A DNA stretch of 64,000 nucleotides, from assembly GCA_045595445.1 (NCBI GenBank), contig JAZOAK010000002.1, positions 41,588 to 105,587 of the forward strand. Direction: 5' to 3'. Shown piece after piece: positions 22,991 through 31,740 of the stretch (the first letter of the stretch is position 1; every line of letters begins with the position of its first letter). The notes beneath the pieces are model-generated. The model was given only the letters and a program-made list of their open reading frames with translations. It did no database searches and was not told the origin of the DNA. Origin of the DNA: RGIG3009 sp045595445. Lineage in GTDB: Bacteria > Bacillota > Clostridia > Oscillospirales > Acutalibacteraceae. The position numbers and the translations under genes are program-made.

Positions 22991-24895
22991 ATGAGCGCTC
23001 TTTCCGCCCATCGTGTAAGTAAATCTTTTGGTGACCGTTGCTTGTTTGACAAACTCTCGTTCGACGTAAATGAACACGACCGCGTCGGATTGGTTGGCTC
23101 CAACGGTTCCGGAAAAACCACGCTGTTCCGTCTGCTGATCGGTGAAGAATCGGCAGACAGCGGCGATATTTTGGTGTCCAAAAATACCCGCATCGGATAT
23201 TTGGAACAACACACTCTCCAAAACGAGGCGATTACGGTTTGGGAAGCGGTAGAACGCGTCTTTGAACCGATCCGCCGTATGGAAAGCGAACTTGCCGAGT
23301 TGGGTAAAAAGTTGACGACCGTTACCGAGGTGCCCGCCGAATGGTTGGATCGACAGCAACAGTTACAAGAGGAGTTTGAAGCGGCAGGCGGTCTGTATTA
23401 CAAAAGCCGCATCGCCTCTACCCTAACCGGTCTGGGCTTCACAAACGAGCAATTCTCACAACCGGTATCCACCCTCAGCGGTGGACAACGTTCCAAAATC
23501 GCCATGTGCTGCTTGCTGTTATCGGATGCTAATCTGTTGTTGCTGGATGAACCGACCAACCATTTGGATATCCCCTCGGTAGAGTGGTTAGAAGGCTTTT
23601 TGCGTTCTTACCCCGGTGCCGCCATCATCATTTCACACGATCGGTATTTTCTGGATAAGGTCACGACCCGCACACTTGAAATTACACAGGGAACGGTGTA
23701 TGCCACCAACGGTAATTACACTGCCCATAAAGAAAAGCGTGAGCACGATAAAGAGGTGGCGTTACACCAGCACAAAACGGTGGAACGGCAAATCAAAAAG
23801 TTGGAAGATAACATCGCTCTTCTCAAACGCTGGAATCGTGAAAAATCCATTCGTGCCGCCGAGAGCCGTGAAAAGCGGTTGGAACGGCTGAAAGAACAGC
23901 AAGTGCAGGTTGTGCAAGAGGAACATACCATTCGTTTCGGCTTTACCGCCAACACCGTCAGCGGTAACGAGGTACTGGAAGCAGGCGAACTGTCCATGGG
24001 GTTTTCCTCCCCCTTGTTTTCAAACGTCAACTTTGGGCTGCGGCGCGGTGAACGCGTTTTCCTTATCGGCCCAAACGGCTGTGGAAAAACAACACTGCTA
24101 AAACTTATCACCGGGGAACTTAAACCGCATTCCGGCTATCTTCGATTAGGTGCAAAAGTATCGATTGGGTACTACGATCAGATACAATCTCAACTATCGT
24201 ACGATAAAACAGCGATTGATCAGTTGTGGGATGATTATCCCACACTTACCCAAACGGAGATTCGAAACGCGCTTGCGGCATTTCTTTTTTATGGCGACGA
24301 GGTGTTCAAGCCGGTATCGACACTGAGCGGCGGCGAACGCGCTCGTTTGTTGCTGCTTCGACTGATGCTGGCACATGACAATCTGTTGTTACTGGACGAG
24401 CCAACCAATCATCTGGATATTGCCTCTCGCGAAGCGTTGGAGGCGGCTCTGGAAGGTTACGACGGTACGTTGTTGATTGTGTCCCACGACCGTTACTTTA
24501 TCAACCGTATGGCAACGCGGATCCTGCACATGACACCGAACGGATGTGACAGTTACGCCGGCAATTACGACGACTATACAGAGCGTTGCACGGTTTTGGA
24601 AAACACTGCTGAAACGGTAGATAAACCGGTAAAGGAAAACACATACAAGCTCCGCAAAGAACAGGAGTCGCAAAAACGCAAGTTGACAACGCAGGTGCGC
24701 CGATGCGAAGAAGAAATCACCGCCAAAGAAGCGTTGATCACCGCGTTAGAGCAGCAATTGGACCAGCCGGAGATTGCGGCGCAGTATGAGGAAGTGGTGC
24801 GTATTTCCGCAGAACTTGAACAACACAACGAGGAATTGGAAGAACTGTTCGCCCGTTGGGAAAATGCGCAAGCAGCACTCGAAAACATGATATAA
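22991..24895 (+). CDS. ABC-F family ATPase
   Basis: A 634-residue protein with two ABC domains and no membrane part. The first has GSNGSGKTT, LSGGQRSK and LLLLDEPTNHLD. The second has GPNGCGKTT, LSGGERAR and LLLLDEPTNHLD. A charged linker (RWNREKSIRAAESREK) of the kind that reaches ribosomal P-site tRNA separates them, and a C-terminal coiled coil resembles Uup/YdiF types. Such proteins relieve stalled ribosomes; some confer antibiotic resistance. The linker is not one I can link to resistance. ATG 22991 follows AAAGGA. Confidence 0.93.
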   Translation: MSALSAHRVSKSFGDRCLFDKLSFDVNEHDRVGLVGSNGSGKTTLFRLLIGEESADSGDILVSKNTRIGYLEQHTLQNEAITVWEAVERVFEPIRRMESELAELGKKLTTVTEVPAEWLDRQQQLQEEFEAAGGLYYKSRIASTLTGLGFTNEQFSQPVSTLSGGQRSKIAMCCLLLSDANLLLLDEPTNHLDIPSVEWLEGFLRSYPGAAIIISHDRYFLDKVTTRTLEITQGTVYATNGNYTAHKEKREHDKEVALHQHKTVERQIKKLEDNIALLKRWNREKSIRAAESREKRLERLKEQQVQVVQEEHTIRFGFTANTVSGNEVLEAGELSMGFSSPLFSNVNFGLRRGERVFLIGPNGCGKTTLLKLITGELKPHSGYLRLGAKVSIGYYDQIQSQLSYDKTAIDQLWDDYPTLTQTEIRNALAAFLFYGDEVFKPVSTLSGGERARLLLLRLMLAHDNLLLLDEPTNHLDIASREALEAALEGYDGTLLIVSHDRYFINRMATRILHMTPNGCDSYAGNYDDYTERCTVLENTAETVDKPVKENTYKLRKEQESQKRKLTTQVRRCEEEITAKEALITALEQQLDQPEIAAQYEEVVRISAELEQHNEELEELFARWENAQAALENMI

Positions 24896-24900
24896 GATAA

Positions 24901-24936
24901 AAAAGCCCTTTACCATTTACATGGCAAAGGGCTTTT
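24901..24936. terminator. Bidirectional terminator
   Basis: AAAAGCCCTTTACCA (24901-24915) pairs with TGGCAAAGGGCTTTT (24922-24936). It is shared by the convergent ABC-F and DUF4956 genes. Confidence 0.9.
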
Positions 24937-24939
24937 GCT

Positions 24940-25611
24940 TTACAGTCCAAACTCACCTTCATAGCTGACAAGGCTTGCATCCTGCACGCCGTCGATCGCC
25001 AACATGGTGTCAATAATTTTCGTTTCACTGCTTCCCAAGGTAACTTCAACCGTCATTTCGCCGCCATTGCGGGTAACAATGCGTGATTTAACACGATATT
25101 TCGGCAAAACGTTCAATGCTTTTTTCACCGCTGTGGTTTTCGCAGGGTCATAACGGACGATCAGCAAATACGGAGATTTGTTTTTGCGATAGATCACCGT
25201 AATGAGATAATACAAAATACCGAGCAAAAGGCACGCCAAACTACCCGGCAAAAATAGCCCCGCACCGCTCATAATGCCGCTGGCAATCGCCCAAAACATA
25301 AAGATCGTATCAACGGGATCTTTAATTGCCGTACGAAAACGAACGATGGATAAGGCACCGACCATACCGAGCGACAGCGCCAAATCCGAGCTGATGGTGC
25401 GGATCACAACGGCCGTCACCATGCACAGAAGAACCAGCGAAAAGGCAAAGCCCTTAGAGAACAAGACGCCACGGAACGTCGCCCGATAGACGAGCAAAAT
25501 GAACAATCCCATCAAGAACGCTACCAACAGCGACAACAGCATCTCTCCCATTGTCACACCCGTATTAAACTGTTCGACCACGCTGTTTTTAATCATATCC
25601 AAAAAACTCAT
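24940..25611 (-). CDS. DUF4956 family membrane protein
   Basis: A 223-residue protein with about four membrane helices in residues 22-140. A conserved-looking stretch between helices contains the family's GALSIVRFRTAIKDP. A cytoplasmic ferredoxin-like domain follows (about 145-223). DUF4956 genes often neighbour VTC-domain genes, as here, 12 bases downstream of one. The pair is thought to act together in polyphosphate or cell-surface metabolism, but the biochemical role of DUF4956 is not established. Confidence 0.88.
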   Translation of the reverse strand: MSFLDMIKNSVVEQFNTGVTMGEMLLSLLVAFLMGLFILLVYRATFRGVLFSKGFAFSLVLLCMVTAVVIRTISSDLALSLGMVGALSIVRFRTAIKDPVDTIFMFWAIASGIMSGAGLFLPGSLACLLLGILYYLITVIYRKNKSPYLLIVRYDPAKTTAVKKALNVLPKYRVKSRIVTRNGGEMTVEVTLGSSETKIIDTMLAIDGVQDASLVSYEGEFGL

Positions 25612-25623
25612 AACACTCTTCCT

Positions 25624-26301
25624 TTACTGCATTTTTCTGCACAATTCATATTTGGAAATCGCGTTGCGCGACATCGGCACTGTTTTGAGAAGCTGCCGCA
25701 CCGCATACGGCAACGCATCGTCATATTTCACCTCAATCACCAAACGGTCAGAGGGAAACACCGGCACACTCGGCAGATCGCGCTCAAACAGATCCAACGA
25801 ATACCGCCCGCTGTGAATATCCCGATCAAAAGTGATGCGCACGTCCTGAAACACATACGCTTCACGGTAATAATCCACGAGCACCATCGGACGCAATACA
25901 TGAGTGCGACACTTGACGTAGAAATCGCGGATCAACGCGTGTTCGCTGTCATGCATCCACCAAATATCACCGCGCAGGATTGCGTCCGTTTGCTCGCGGG
26001 TAAGCGGTGCGGAGAATTTCCGCGTCATTTGATCGAGTTTCTGCTTACATTCCAAACGAATAAACGAATCATCCATGTCGTAAAAACGAATGCGGAACTT
26101 TTCGCGTTTTTGGACACCTTCCACTTTATCCAGCAAACCGGTTTGTTCAAAGTCATCAAAGTACAGACTGCGGATGAAATAGGCACCGTCCGGATGAGCG
26201 GTGTGTGCGTCCTTGCAAAGCCCCGCATCCAACCGCGCTTTCAGTTGCAGATATCCGGCGCGACTGATAAAATACTTATTCTCATAACGAAAGCCGTTCA
26301 C
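25624..26301 (-). CDS. VTC-domain polyphosphate polymerase-like protein
   Basis: A 225-residue VTC domain protein, a triphosphate-tunnel fold related to the catalytic domain of yeast Vtc4. Basic tunnel residues appear in YENKYFIS, KFRIRFY, RLECKQKL and the C-terminal DRLVIEVKYD. YRREAY-like segments correspond to the VDYYREAY seen here. It has no membrane segment; the partner DUF4956 protein supplies one. The start is GTG 26301, with GGGAGGGG upstream; a longer reading by 14 residues lacks family similarity. Polyphosphate synthesis is inferred from the fold. Confidence 0.85.
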   Translation of the reverse strand: MNGFRYENKYFISRAGYLQLKARLDAGLCKDAHTAHPDGAYFIRSLYFDDFEQTGLLDKVEGVQKREKFRIRFYDMDDSFIRLECKQKLDQMTRKFSAPLTREQTDAILRGDIWWMHDSEHALIRDFYVKCRTHVLRPMVLVDYYREAYVFQDVRITFDRDIHSGRYSLDLFERDLPSVPVFPSDRLVIEVKYDDALPYAVRQLLKTVPMSRNAISKYELCRKMQ

Positions 26302-26331
26302 CGGATCCCCTCCCTTCGACACGCTGTGACA

Positions 26332-26360
26332 AGTATAACACATCTGTTGTAAAAAGACAA
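26332..26360 (-). promoter_or_regulatory. Promoter of the VTC/DUF4956 operon
   Basis: On the minus strand, TTGTCT at 26360-26355, a 17-bp spacer, and TATACT at 26337-26332 with an extended TGT. Confidence 0.65.
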
Positions 26361-26393
26361 TACAACCGCACGTTAAAATTTAGACCTCGCATC

Positions 26394-26422
26394 TTGACAC
26401 CGAAAAGCTTTTGTGGTATATT
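26394..26422 (+). promoter_or_regulatory. Promoter of the pyridoxal kinase gene
   Basis: TTGACA at 26394-26399, a 17-bp spacer, and TATATT at 26417-26422, with TGG before the -10. Confidence 0.8.
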
Positions 26423-26453
26423 CAATCAAAACTATTTTATGGGAGGAAATGTC

Positions 26454-27293
26454 ATGAAACGCATCGTTACGGTTCAAGATATTTCGTGTGTCGGCAAATG
26501 TTCACTCACCGTGGCTCTGCCGATCATTTCGGCTATGGGTATCGAAGCCGCCGTCCTACCTACCGCTGTGTTGTCTACGCATACCGCTTTCAAGGAGGGT
26601 TATACCTTTCGCGATCTAACGGATGACATCACGGCGATCACCAATCATTGGAAAAAAGAAAACTTTCGCTTTGACGCAATCTACACCGGATATCTCGGTT
26701 CCTTCGAACAGTTGCGTTTGATGTCAACGTTTTTTGACGAGTTTAAGACCAAGGATAACCTGATCTTTATTGATCCCGTTATGGGTGATTACGGCAAGCT
26801 TTATACCGGCTTCACGCCCGAATTTGCCAAAACCATGGCACAGCTGTGTGGCAAAGCCGATATTATCGTTCCGAATATGACGGAGGTTGCCTTTATGCTG
26901 GGCATTCCCTATAAAGGGGAAGGCTACGATGCCGCCTACGTACAGGATATCTTGCGCAAGCTCACAGCACTCGGCGCAAAATGCGCTGTGCTGACCGGTG
27001 TCAGCTTTGAACCCGGTAAAGTCGGGGTTATGGCCTACGATTCGATCAACGATCGGTTCTTTGAATATTATAACGACCGCATCGACGCCTCCTACCACGG
27101 CACCGGCGACGTGTTCGCCAGCACCTGTGTCGGCGCGTTAATGAACGGTAAAACGTTAGAAACCGCTCTTCAAATTGCGGCTGACTATACCGCCGAGTGT
27201 ATACGCCTCACAGAAGCCGAGCCGAAGCACAATTGGTATGGCGTCAACTTTGAAACAGCAACCCTCTATTTACTTGATCTTTTAAGCCGCTGA
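26454..27293 (+). CDS. pdxY: Pyridoxamine/pyridoxal kinase
   Basis: A 279-residue ribokinase-superfamily kinase of the PdxY/PdxK type, making pyridoxal 5'-phosphate from B6 vitamers. It opens with VQDISCVGKCSLTVALPI, has IDPVMGDYGKLY in the middle, PNMTEVAFMLG, and ends with the anion hole and catalytic base GTGDVFAS. ATG 26454 follows GGGAGGAAAT; a longer frame starts inside the promoter and is rejected. It is a single-gene unit followed closely by a tRNA gene with its own promoter. Confidence 0.88.
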   Translation: MKRIVTVQDISCVGKCSLTVALPIISAMGIEAAVLPTAVLSTHTAFKEGYTFRDLTDDITAITNHWKKENFRFDAIYTGYLGSFEQLRLMSTFFDEFKTKDNLIFIDPVMGDYGKLYTGFTPEFAKTMAQLCGKADIIVPNMTEVAFMLGIPYKGEGYDAAYVQDILRKLTALGAKCAVLTGVSFEPGKVGVMAYDSINDRFFEYYNDRIDASYHGTGDVFASTCVGALMNGKTLETALQIAADYTAECIRLTEAEPKHNWYGVNFETATLYLLDLLSR

Positions 27294-27311
27294 AATTTTA
27301 TAAAAAACCTC

Positions 27312-27340
27312 TTGACAAGCGTTTTCTTTTCCGCTATAAT
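27312..27340 (+). promoter_or_regulatory. tRNA-Val promoter
   Basis: TTGACA at 27312-27317, a 17-bp spacer, and TATAAT at 27335-27340; a consensus sigma-A promoter. Confidence 0.92.
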
Positions 27341-27360
27341 AGCATTCGTTCCGCAAATAT

Positions 27361-27436
27361 GGACGTTTAGCTCAGCTGGTAGAGCATTCGCTTGACGTGC
27401 GAAGGGTCAGCGGTTCAAGTCCGTTAACGTCCACCA
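27361..27436 (+). tRNA. tRNA-Val (GAC)
   Basis: 76 nt including encoded CCA. GGACGTT (27361-27367) pairs with AACGTCC (27426-27432). The anticodon stem TTCGC/GCGAA (27387-27391/27399-27403) encloses the loop TTGACGT with anticodon GAC at 27394-27396. The T-arm carries GGTTCAAGTCC. Confidence 0.97.
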
Positions 27437-27469
27437 AAAAAGCACTTGCAATCTTGCAAGTGCTTTTTT
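27437..27469 (+). terminator. Terminator of tRNA-Val
   Basis: AAAAAGCACTTGCAA, loop TC, TTGCAAGTGCTTTTTT. It also lies just downstream of the peptidase gene on the other strand and could serve both. Confidence 0.92.
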
Positions 27470-27944
27470 ATTTTTTATTTCGGAAAAAGCCGCGTAGCTT
27501 TCGCCACGCACGGACAATCAACGGTCTCAGAGGTCGCAAACACATCCACACCGCCATATATATGCGATAGCCGAAATTTCTTCGGCAATCTATCACTCGT
27601 CCCTTGCGGATGAAACCGGTCATTACCGCCACCACATTCTGCTTCGGTAAACCGACTTCAAGTTCCCATTGTGCATCGCCTGTCAGCGTGTACGTGTCCT
27701 CATCAACGCGTACGATGCGGTGCAACACGTACTGACCGTTATCCCGCCGATACAGCGGTACGTCGCCCCGTTTCAGGAAATACGGATCGCAGGTGGATAA
27801 TACAACGCTATCTCTCTTATGGCGAAACAACGGCCTCATACTATTGCCGGTGACAGGGAGCGTAACACTAAGCCCCTGACGAAACGAATCTTCAATCAGC
27901 GGCATCAGTTCGGCAAATGCGACTTCTCGTTGTATCTGTTTCAT
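27468..27944 (-). CDS. S24/S26 family peptidase
   Basis: A 158-residue signal-peptidase-fold protein. The nucleophile is S35 in TGNSMRPLF. KRGDVPLY follows, and LHRIVRV places a histidine (H75) where bacterial signal peptidase I has its lysine, as in the archaeal/ER Ser-His type. There is no N-terminal membrane anchor. Only the C-terminal part (YMAVWMCLRPLRPLIV) is hydrophobic, so it may act on a cytoplasmic or membrane-proximal peptide. The start overlaps the PqqD stop (ATGA). Its partners, an HPr-kinase-like protein and PqqD, point to peptide modification rather than general secretion; that is an inference. Confidence 0.8.
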   Translation of the reverse strand: MKQIQREVAFAELMPLIEDSFRQGLSVTLPVTGNSMRPLFRHKRDSVVLSTCDPYFLKRGDVPLYRRDNGQYVLHRIVRVDEDTYTLTGDAQWELEVGLPKQNVVAVMTGFIRKGRVIDCRRNFGYRIYMAVWMCLRPLRPLIVRAWRKLRGFFRNKK

Positions 27945-28207
27945 ACGAGTAGATCCGCTTCCCTCAAAGACTTCACAAACGCACCAACATCGCTTGCCGC
28001 TGTGTTATCGTCCACGTCGTATTCGTTTGTCATAGCGGTTACTAATGATTCCTCGGTACACTCGTTTTCTGCCAACTGCTTCCACAAAAACGCACCGGTT
28101 TCATTCAGACGAATCATCCCCTTGAAATCCAGCGTTTGCAAACCGACGGCAACCACAACATACGAGCCTGCGACCTGCCGCAACACAAATCCTGCTTTGA
28201 GTTTCAT
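27941..28207 (-). CDS. PqqD family protein
   Basis: An 88-residue winged-helix PqqD domain protein. PqqD domains bind the leader of a precursor peptide and present it to a modifying enzyme. The family pattern of N-terminal strands, then LNETGAFLWKQL, a variable acidic helix region and a final VGAFVKSLREADLL helix is complete. ATG 28207 follows AAGGAG. It overlaps the peptidase gene by four bases and lies 13 bases after the kinase-like gene. No radical SAM enzyme or obvious precursor peptide gene is adjacent. Confidence 0.85.
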   Translation of the reverse strand: MKLKAGFVLRQVAGSYVVVAVGLQTLDFKGMIRLNETGAFLWKQLAENECTEESLVTAMTNEYDVDDNTAASDVGAFVKSLREADLLV

Positions 28208-28220
28208 ACTTTCTTCTCCT

Positions 28221-29084
28221 TTACCATTGCATAGTATTTTTTACGAGTTCTACCGCTTGACTGCTGATCGTACATTCCAGCAAAAATACAGGAACGGATT
28301 GGATCAACCGTTCTGCTGCCTCCAAAACTTTCATTCCTAACGCTTCGTCATAAAACGGACGAACAGTTTCACGATAAATGTGCATTAAAGCATCACCCAC
28401 TGACAACGTTTGGATCCGGTTCTCCGGTGCCTGTTTCAAAAACACGATCGCTTTGAGAGGCGCAGAGTTATTGGAATTGGTATCGGTTTTTCCACTCCAA
28501 GGCGTTCCGTATACAACCGGTACACCCTCATCAAAACGGATCGCCGGTTTATCATCGTTGATGTGCACCACGCGTTCACCGTAACACTGTTTCCATAAAC
28601 CGGCATGGGTGGATTTCCCGGTTCCGGACGGTGCTGAAAACACGATACCCTTCCCCTCATAACTGATGGCTGAGCCGTGCATTACCAAACCACCCAGATA
28701 TGCCAAACGGTTGGCAAACGCCTCACCTGTGCACATATATTCAAAATCCGTTAAGGTCAACACGGGGTGTTTTCGACTATCCAGGAGGATGTATTCCAAG
28801 CAAGAATGATCTGATGAAAATCGATAAATCTGGAGAACACGCCCTGTTTTATTGCCGATGGTATACCGACATAACTCCCCCTCAGGAGAACGCACCATCA
28901 CCAAACCGCCGTGCCGAGTAATTTCTTCACCTTCCGGCACAGCAATCTCCGCCACACGCGACAGGTTCAGAGACAGCTCCGGCTTCGTTATCGGCGCCTC
29001 ATACTGCCGTAACCGTGCGGCAAAAAAGTCCTGATCGCCGCCGTCAAGCTGTATGGGCAGACCCGCAATACGAGCTTGTATCAT
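28221..29084 (-). CDS. HPr kinase-like protein
   Basis: A 287-residue protein related to the C-terminal kinase domain of HPr kinase/phosphorylase and PEP carboxykinase. It shows LVMHGSAI before the P-loop, the P-loop SAPSGTGKST (residues 150-159), INDDKPAIR (about 175-183), and GTPWSGKT. Such proteins accompany PqqD in several RiPP clusters, for example the kinase of the paeninodin lasso cluster and ScmC of the SynChlorMet cassette. In paeninodin the kinase phosphorylates the precursor. ATG 29084 lies 13 bases after the rex stop. It is not HprK itself, because the HPr-specific domain is absent. Confidence 0.8.
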   Translation of the reverse strand: MIQARIAGLPIQLDGGDQDFFAARLRQYEAPITKPELSLNLSRVAEIAVPEGEEITRHGGLVMVRSPEGELCRYTIGNKTGRVLQIYRFSSDHSCLEYILLDSRKHPVLTLTDFEYMCTGEAFANRLAYLGGLVMHGSAISYEGKGIVFSAPSGTGKSTHAGLWKQCYGERVVHINDDKPAIRFDEGVPVVYGTPWSGKTDTNSNNSAPLKAIVFLKQAPENRIQTLSVGDALMHIYRETVRPFYDEALGMKVLEAAERLIQSVPVFLLECTISSQAVELVKNTMQW

Positions 29085-29097
29085 CTTGTCACCCGCT

Positions 29098-29733
29098 TTA
29101 TGATTGATTTATGAGATACGAAAGTGCCATTAGACTATCGCCCAAATGTACGTTTTCCACAAGCACCTGGGGGTGATGTAACACAATATCATAATGGCTG
29201 TAATTCCAAAAGGCTTTTACGCCGCAAGCAATCAAACGTTCAACCAATTTCGGTGCTGCTTCTTTCGGAATACACAGAATGGCAAGTTGCGGATGATACT
29301 TGGCACAAAACGATTCCAAATCGGTCGTTCCGCGGATGGTAATTCCTTGGATCTCTTGTCCGATAAGCGTCGGTGCATCGTCAAAAATGCCGTCAAGCGA
29401 AACGCCTTTACTCGAAAAGTTCATGTGATTGATGAGAGCGTGACCCAAATTACCGGCGCCGAGCAAGATCGAAGGGGTAAGTGTATCCATACCTAAAATC
29501 CGATACAATTCGTCATACAGCTGGTCGACCAAATAGCCGTAGCCTTGCTGACCGAATTCGCCGAAACAGTTCAAATCCTGACGAATTTGCGAGGCGGTAA
29601 GCCCCATACGCTCTGCCAACTCGCGCGACGAAATACGTACCACACCGTTTTCTTTCAAGTCATACAGAAACCGATAGTAGCGTGGCAACCGCCGTATCAC
29701 CGACATCGAAATCGCTGTATTTTTGGATGCCAT
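29098..29733 (-). CDS. rex: Redox-sensing transcriptional repressor Rex
   Basis: A 211-residue repressor that senses the NADH/NAD+ ratio. The N-terminal winged helix includes SVIRRLPRYYRFL and SSRELAERMGLTASQIRQDL. The Rossmann domain begins ILLGAGNLGHAL (about residues 89-100). The C-terminal helix for dimer swapping is present. ATG 29733 follows GAGGAG. It lies 14 bases downstream of acn and 13 bases before the kinase-like gene. A Rex-like operator overlaps the acn promoter, so the operon is probably autoregulated and derepressed when NADH accumulates. Confidence 0.95.
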   Translation of the reverse strand: MASKNTAISMSVIRRLPRYYRFLYDLKENGVVRISSRELAERMGLTASQIRQDLNCFGEFGQQGYGYLVDQLYDELYRILGMDTLTPSILLGAGNLGHALINHMNFSSKGVSLDGIFDDAPTLIGQEIQGITIRGTTDLESFCAKYHPQLAILCIPKEAAPKLVERLIACGVKAFWNYSHYDIVLHHPQVLVENVHLGDSLMALSYLINQS

Positions 29734-29747
29734 TCACGCATCTCCTC

Positions 29748-31682
29748 TCACATATTCTGCTGACGCGTATAATCCAACAAACCGCCCGCCAACAGCATAT
29801 CGATCTGACGATCCGAAAACGTCGTATTCAACGCAATTTCGGCACCGGTAGTTTCATTTTTAAGCACCAACGGCTCGCGGCGCGTCAAACGACCGCGCAC
29901 GTCCGATAACACCAGACGGTCGCCGAGTGAAATGCGATCGTAATCCGCCTCGTCAGCAAACGTCAACGGGATAATGCCCGCATTGATAAGATTAGCCACG
30001 TGGATACGGGCAAAAGACTTGACAATAACCGCTTTGATTCCCAGATACAGCGGTGCCAAGGCGGCGTGCTCACGCGAGCTTCCTTGTCCGTAGTTCGAGC
30101 CGCCAATGATAAAACCGGCACCTTCTTCCTTGCAACGCGCCGGGAACTCAGGATCGCACCGCACAAAGCAATGCTCCGAGATCGCGGGAATATTCGAGCG
30201 CAGCGGCAAAATTTTGGCACCTGCGGGCATAATGTGATCGGTTGTGATGTTATCGCCGACTTTCAGCAGAACTTTCGCGGCGATCTCCTCTGCCATCGGC
30301 GAGGTTTTCGGGAACGGCTTGATATTGGGGCCGCGCACCACTTCCACCGTGTTCATATCGGCTTCTTCTACCGGCGCTACGATCATATTGTCATTCACTA
30401 AGAAGCGTTCCGGCATGGTAAAGGCAGGTGCTTCGCCGGCGGTACGCGGATCGGTAAACACACCGGTCAGAGCGGAAACAGCCGCGGTTTCGGGGCTGAC
30501 AAGATACACCTGACCGTCAGCGGTACCGGAACGTCCCTCAAAGTTGCGGTTAAACGTACGCAGAGAAACGCCTTTGGAATTGGGCGACTGACCCATGCCG
30601 ATACACGGACCGCAGGCACATTCCAAGATGCGCGCACCGGCAGCAATCAAGTCTGCAAGCGCACCATTTTCTGCCAGCATCGTATACACCTGTTTGGAAC
30701 CGGGAGCGATCGACAAACTGACATTTGGATGTACGGTTTTCCCCTTCAAGATAGCGGCTACTTTGAGCATATCCATCAGTGACGAGTTCGTGCAAGAACC
30801 GATGCAGCACTGATCCACCGCGAGACCCTGCAATTCCGAAACCGGTTTAACGGCATCCGGAGAATGCGGGCAGGCGGCCAACGGTACCAACGTATTCAAA
30901 TCAATATCAATAACCTCGTCGTACGCGGCATCCGCATCCGGCTGCAAAGCCACCCAATCGTTCTCCCTACCCTGCGCTTTCATAAACTCACGCGTGACTT
31001 CATCAGAGGGGAAAATCGAGGTGGAGGCACCAAGTTCTGCACCCATATTGGTAATGGTCGCCCGCTCGGGAACGGATAACGATTTAACACCTTCACCGCC
31101 GTATTCCACGATTTTGCCGACGCCACCCTTAACAGACATCCGACGGAGCACTTCCAAAATAACGTCCTTAGCGGCAACCCACGGCTGCAAACGACCGGTT
31201 AGATTAACACGCACCATTTTCGGCATGGTAATGTAGTAAGTACCGCCGCCCATCGCCACGGCAACGTCCAAGCCGCCCGCGCCGAAAGCCAACATACCGA
31301 TACCGCCGCCCGTGGGCGTATGACTATCTGAACCGATCAAGGTCTTACCGGGAATACCGAACCGTTCCAGATGCACTTGATGGCAAATGCCGTTGCCGGG
31401 ACGCGAAAAATAAATGCCGTGCTTATTGCAAACCGTTTGAATATACCGATGGTCGTCGGCATTTTCAAAGCCGGTCTGCAACGTGTTATGGTCAATATAA
31501 GCAACCGATCTCTCTGTACGTACGCGCGGTACGCCCATAGCCTCAAATTCCAAATACGCCATCGTGCCGGTGGCGTCTTGTGTAAGCGTTTGATCGATTT
31601 TTAATCCAATTTCTTCACCGACACGCATCTCCCCGCAAACCAGATGAGAGCGTATCAATTTTTGCGCTAAAGTATCACCCAA
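29748..31682 (-). CDS. acnA: Aconitate hydratase
   Basis: A 644-residue aconitase interconverting citrate and isocitrate. The [4Fe-4S] cysteines are in GSCTNSS and CACGPCIGM. The N-terminal DQTLTQDATGTMA, GSDSHTPTGGG, and the C-terminal swivel domain with GGSNYGQGSSREHAA are typical. I choose TTG 31682 (MGDTLAQKL). The AAAGGAG site is 7 to 8 bases upstream, and relatives begin M-G-x-T-L. A GTG at 31691 touches that site. It heads the operon with rex. Confidence 0.95.
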   Translation of the reverse strand: MGDTLAQKLIRSHLVCGEMRVGEEIGLKIDQTLTQDATGTMAYLEFEAMGVPRVRTERSVAYIDHNTLQTGFENADDHRYIQTVCNKHGIYFSRPGNGICHQVHLERFGIPGKTLIGSDSHTPTGGGIGMLAFGAGGLDVAVAMGGGTYYITMPKMVRVNLTGRLQPWVAAKDVILEVLRRMSVKGGVGKIVEYGGEGVKSLSVPERATITNMGAELGASTSIFPSDEVTREFMKAQGRENDWVALQPDADAAYDEVIDIDLNTLVPLAACPHSPDAVKPVSELQGLAVDQCCIGSCTNSSLMDMLKVAAILKGKTVHPNVSLSIAPGSKQVYTMLAENGALADLIAAGARILECACGPCIGMGQSPNSKGVSLRTFNRNFEGRSGTADGQVYLVSPETAAVSALTGVFTDPRTAGEAPAFTMPERFLVNDNMIVAPVEEADMNTVEVVRGPNIKPFPKTSPMAEEIAAKVLLKVGDNITTDHIMPAGAKILPLRSNIPAISEHCFVRCDPEFPARCKEEGAGFIIGGSNYGQGSSREHAALAPLYLGIKAVIVKSFARIHVANLINAGIIPLTFADEADYDRISLGDRLVLSDVRGRLTRREPLVLKNETTGAEIALNTTFSDRQIDMLLAGGLLDYTRQQNM

Positions 31683-31710
31683 GAAACTCACTCCTTTATA
31701 TATTCAGTTT

Positions 31711-31740
31711 ATTATAAAACATTTGTCCGTCCCTTGTCAA
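31711..31740 (-). promoter_or_regulatory. Promoter of the acn-rex operon
   Basis: On the minus strand, TTGACA at 31740-31735, an 18-bp spacer, and TATAAT at 31716-31711. Confidence 0.8.

Noticed and set aside
27468..27944. Second general signal peptidase I
   Set aside because: It lacks the N-terminal membrane anchor and has His in place of the catalytic Lys. A true LepB with Ser and Lys is encoded at 62741-63277.
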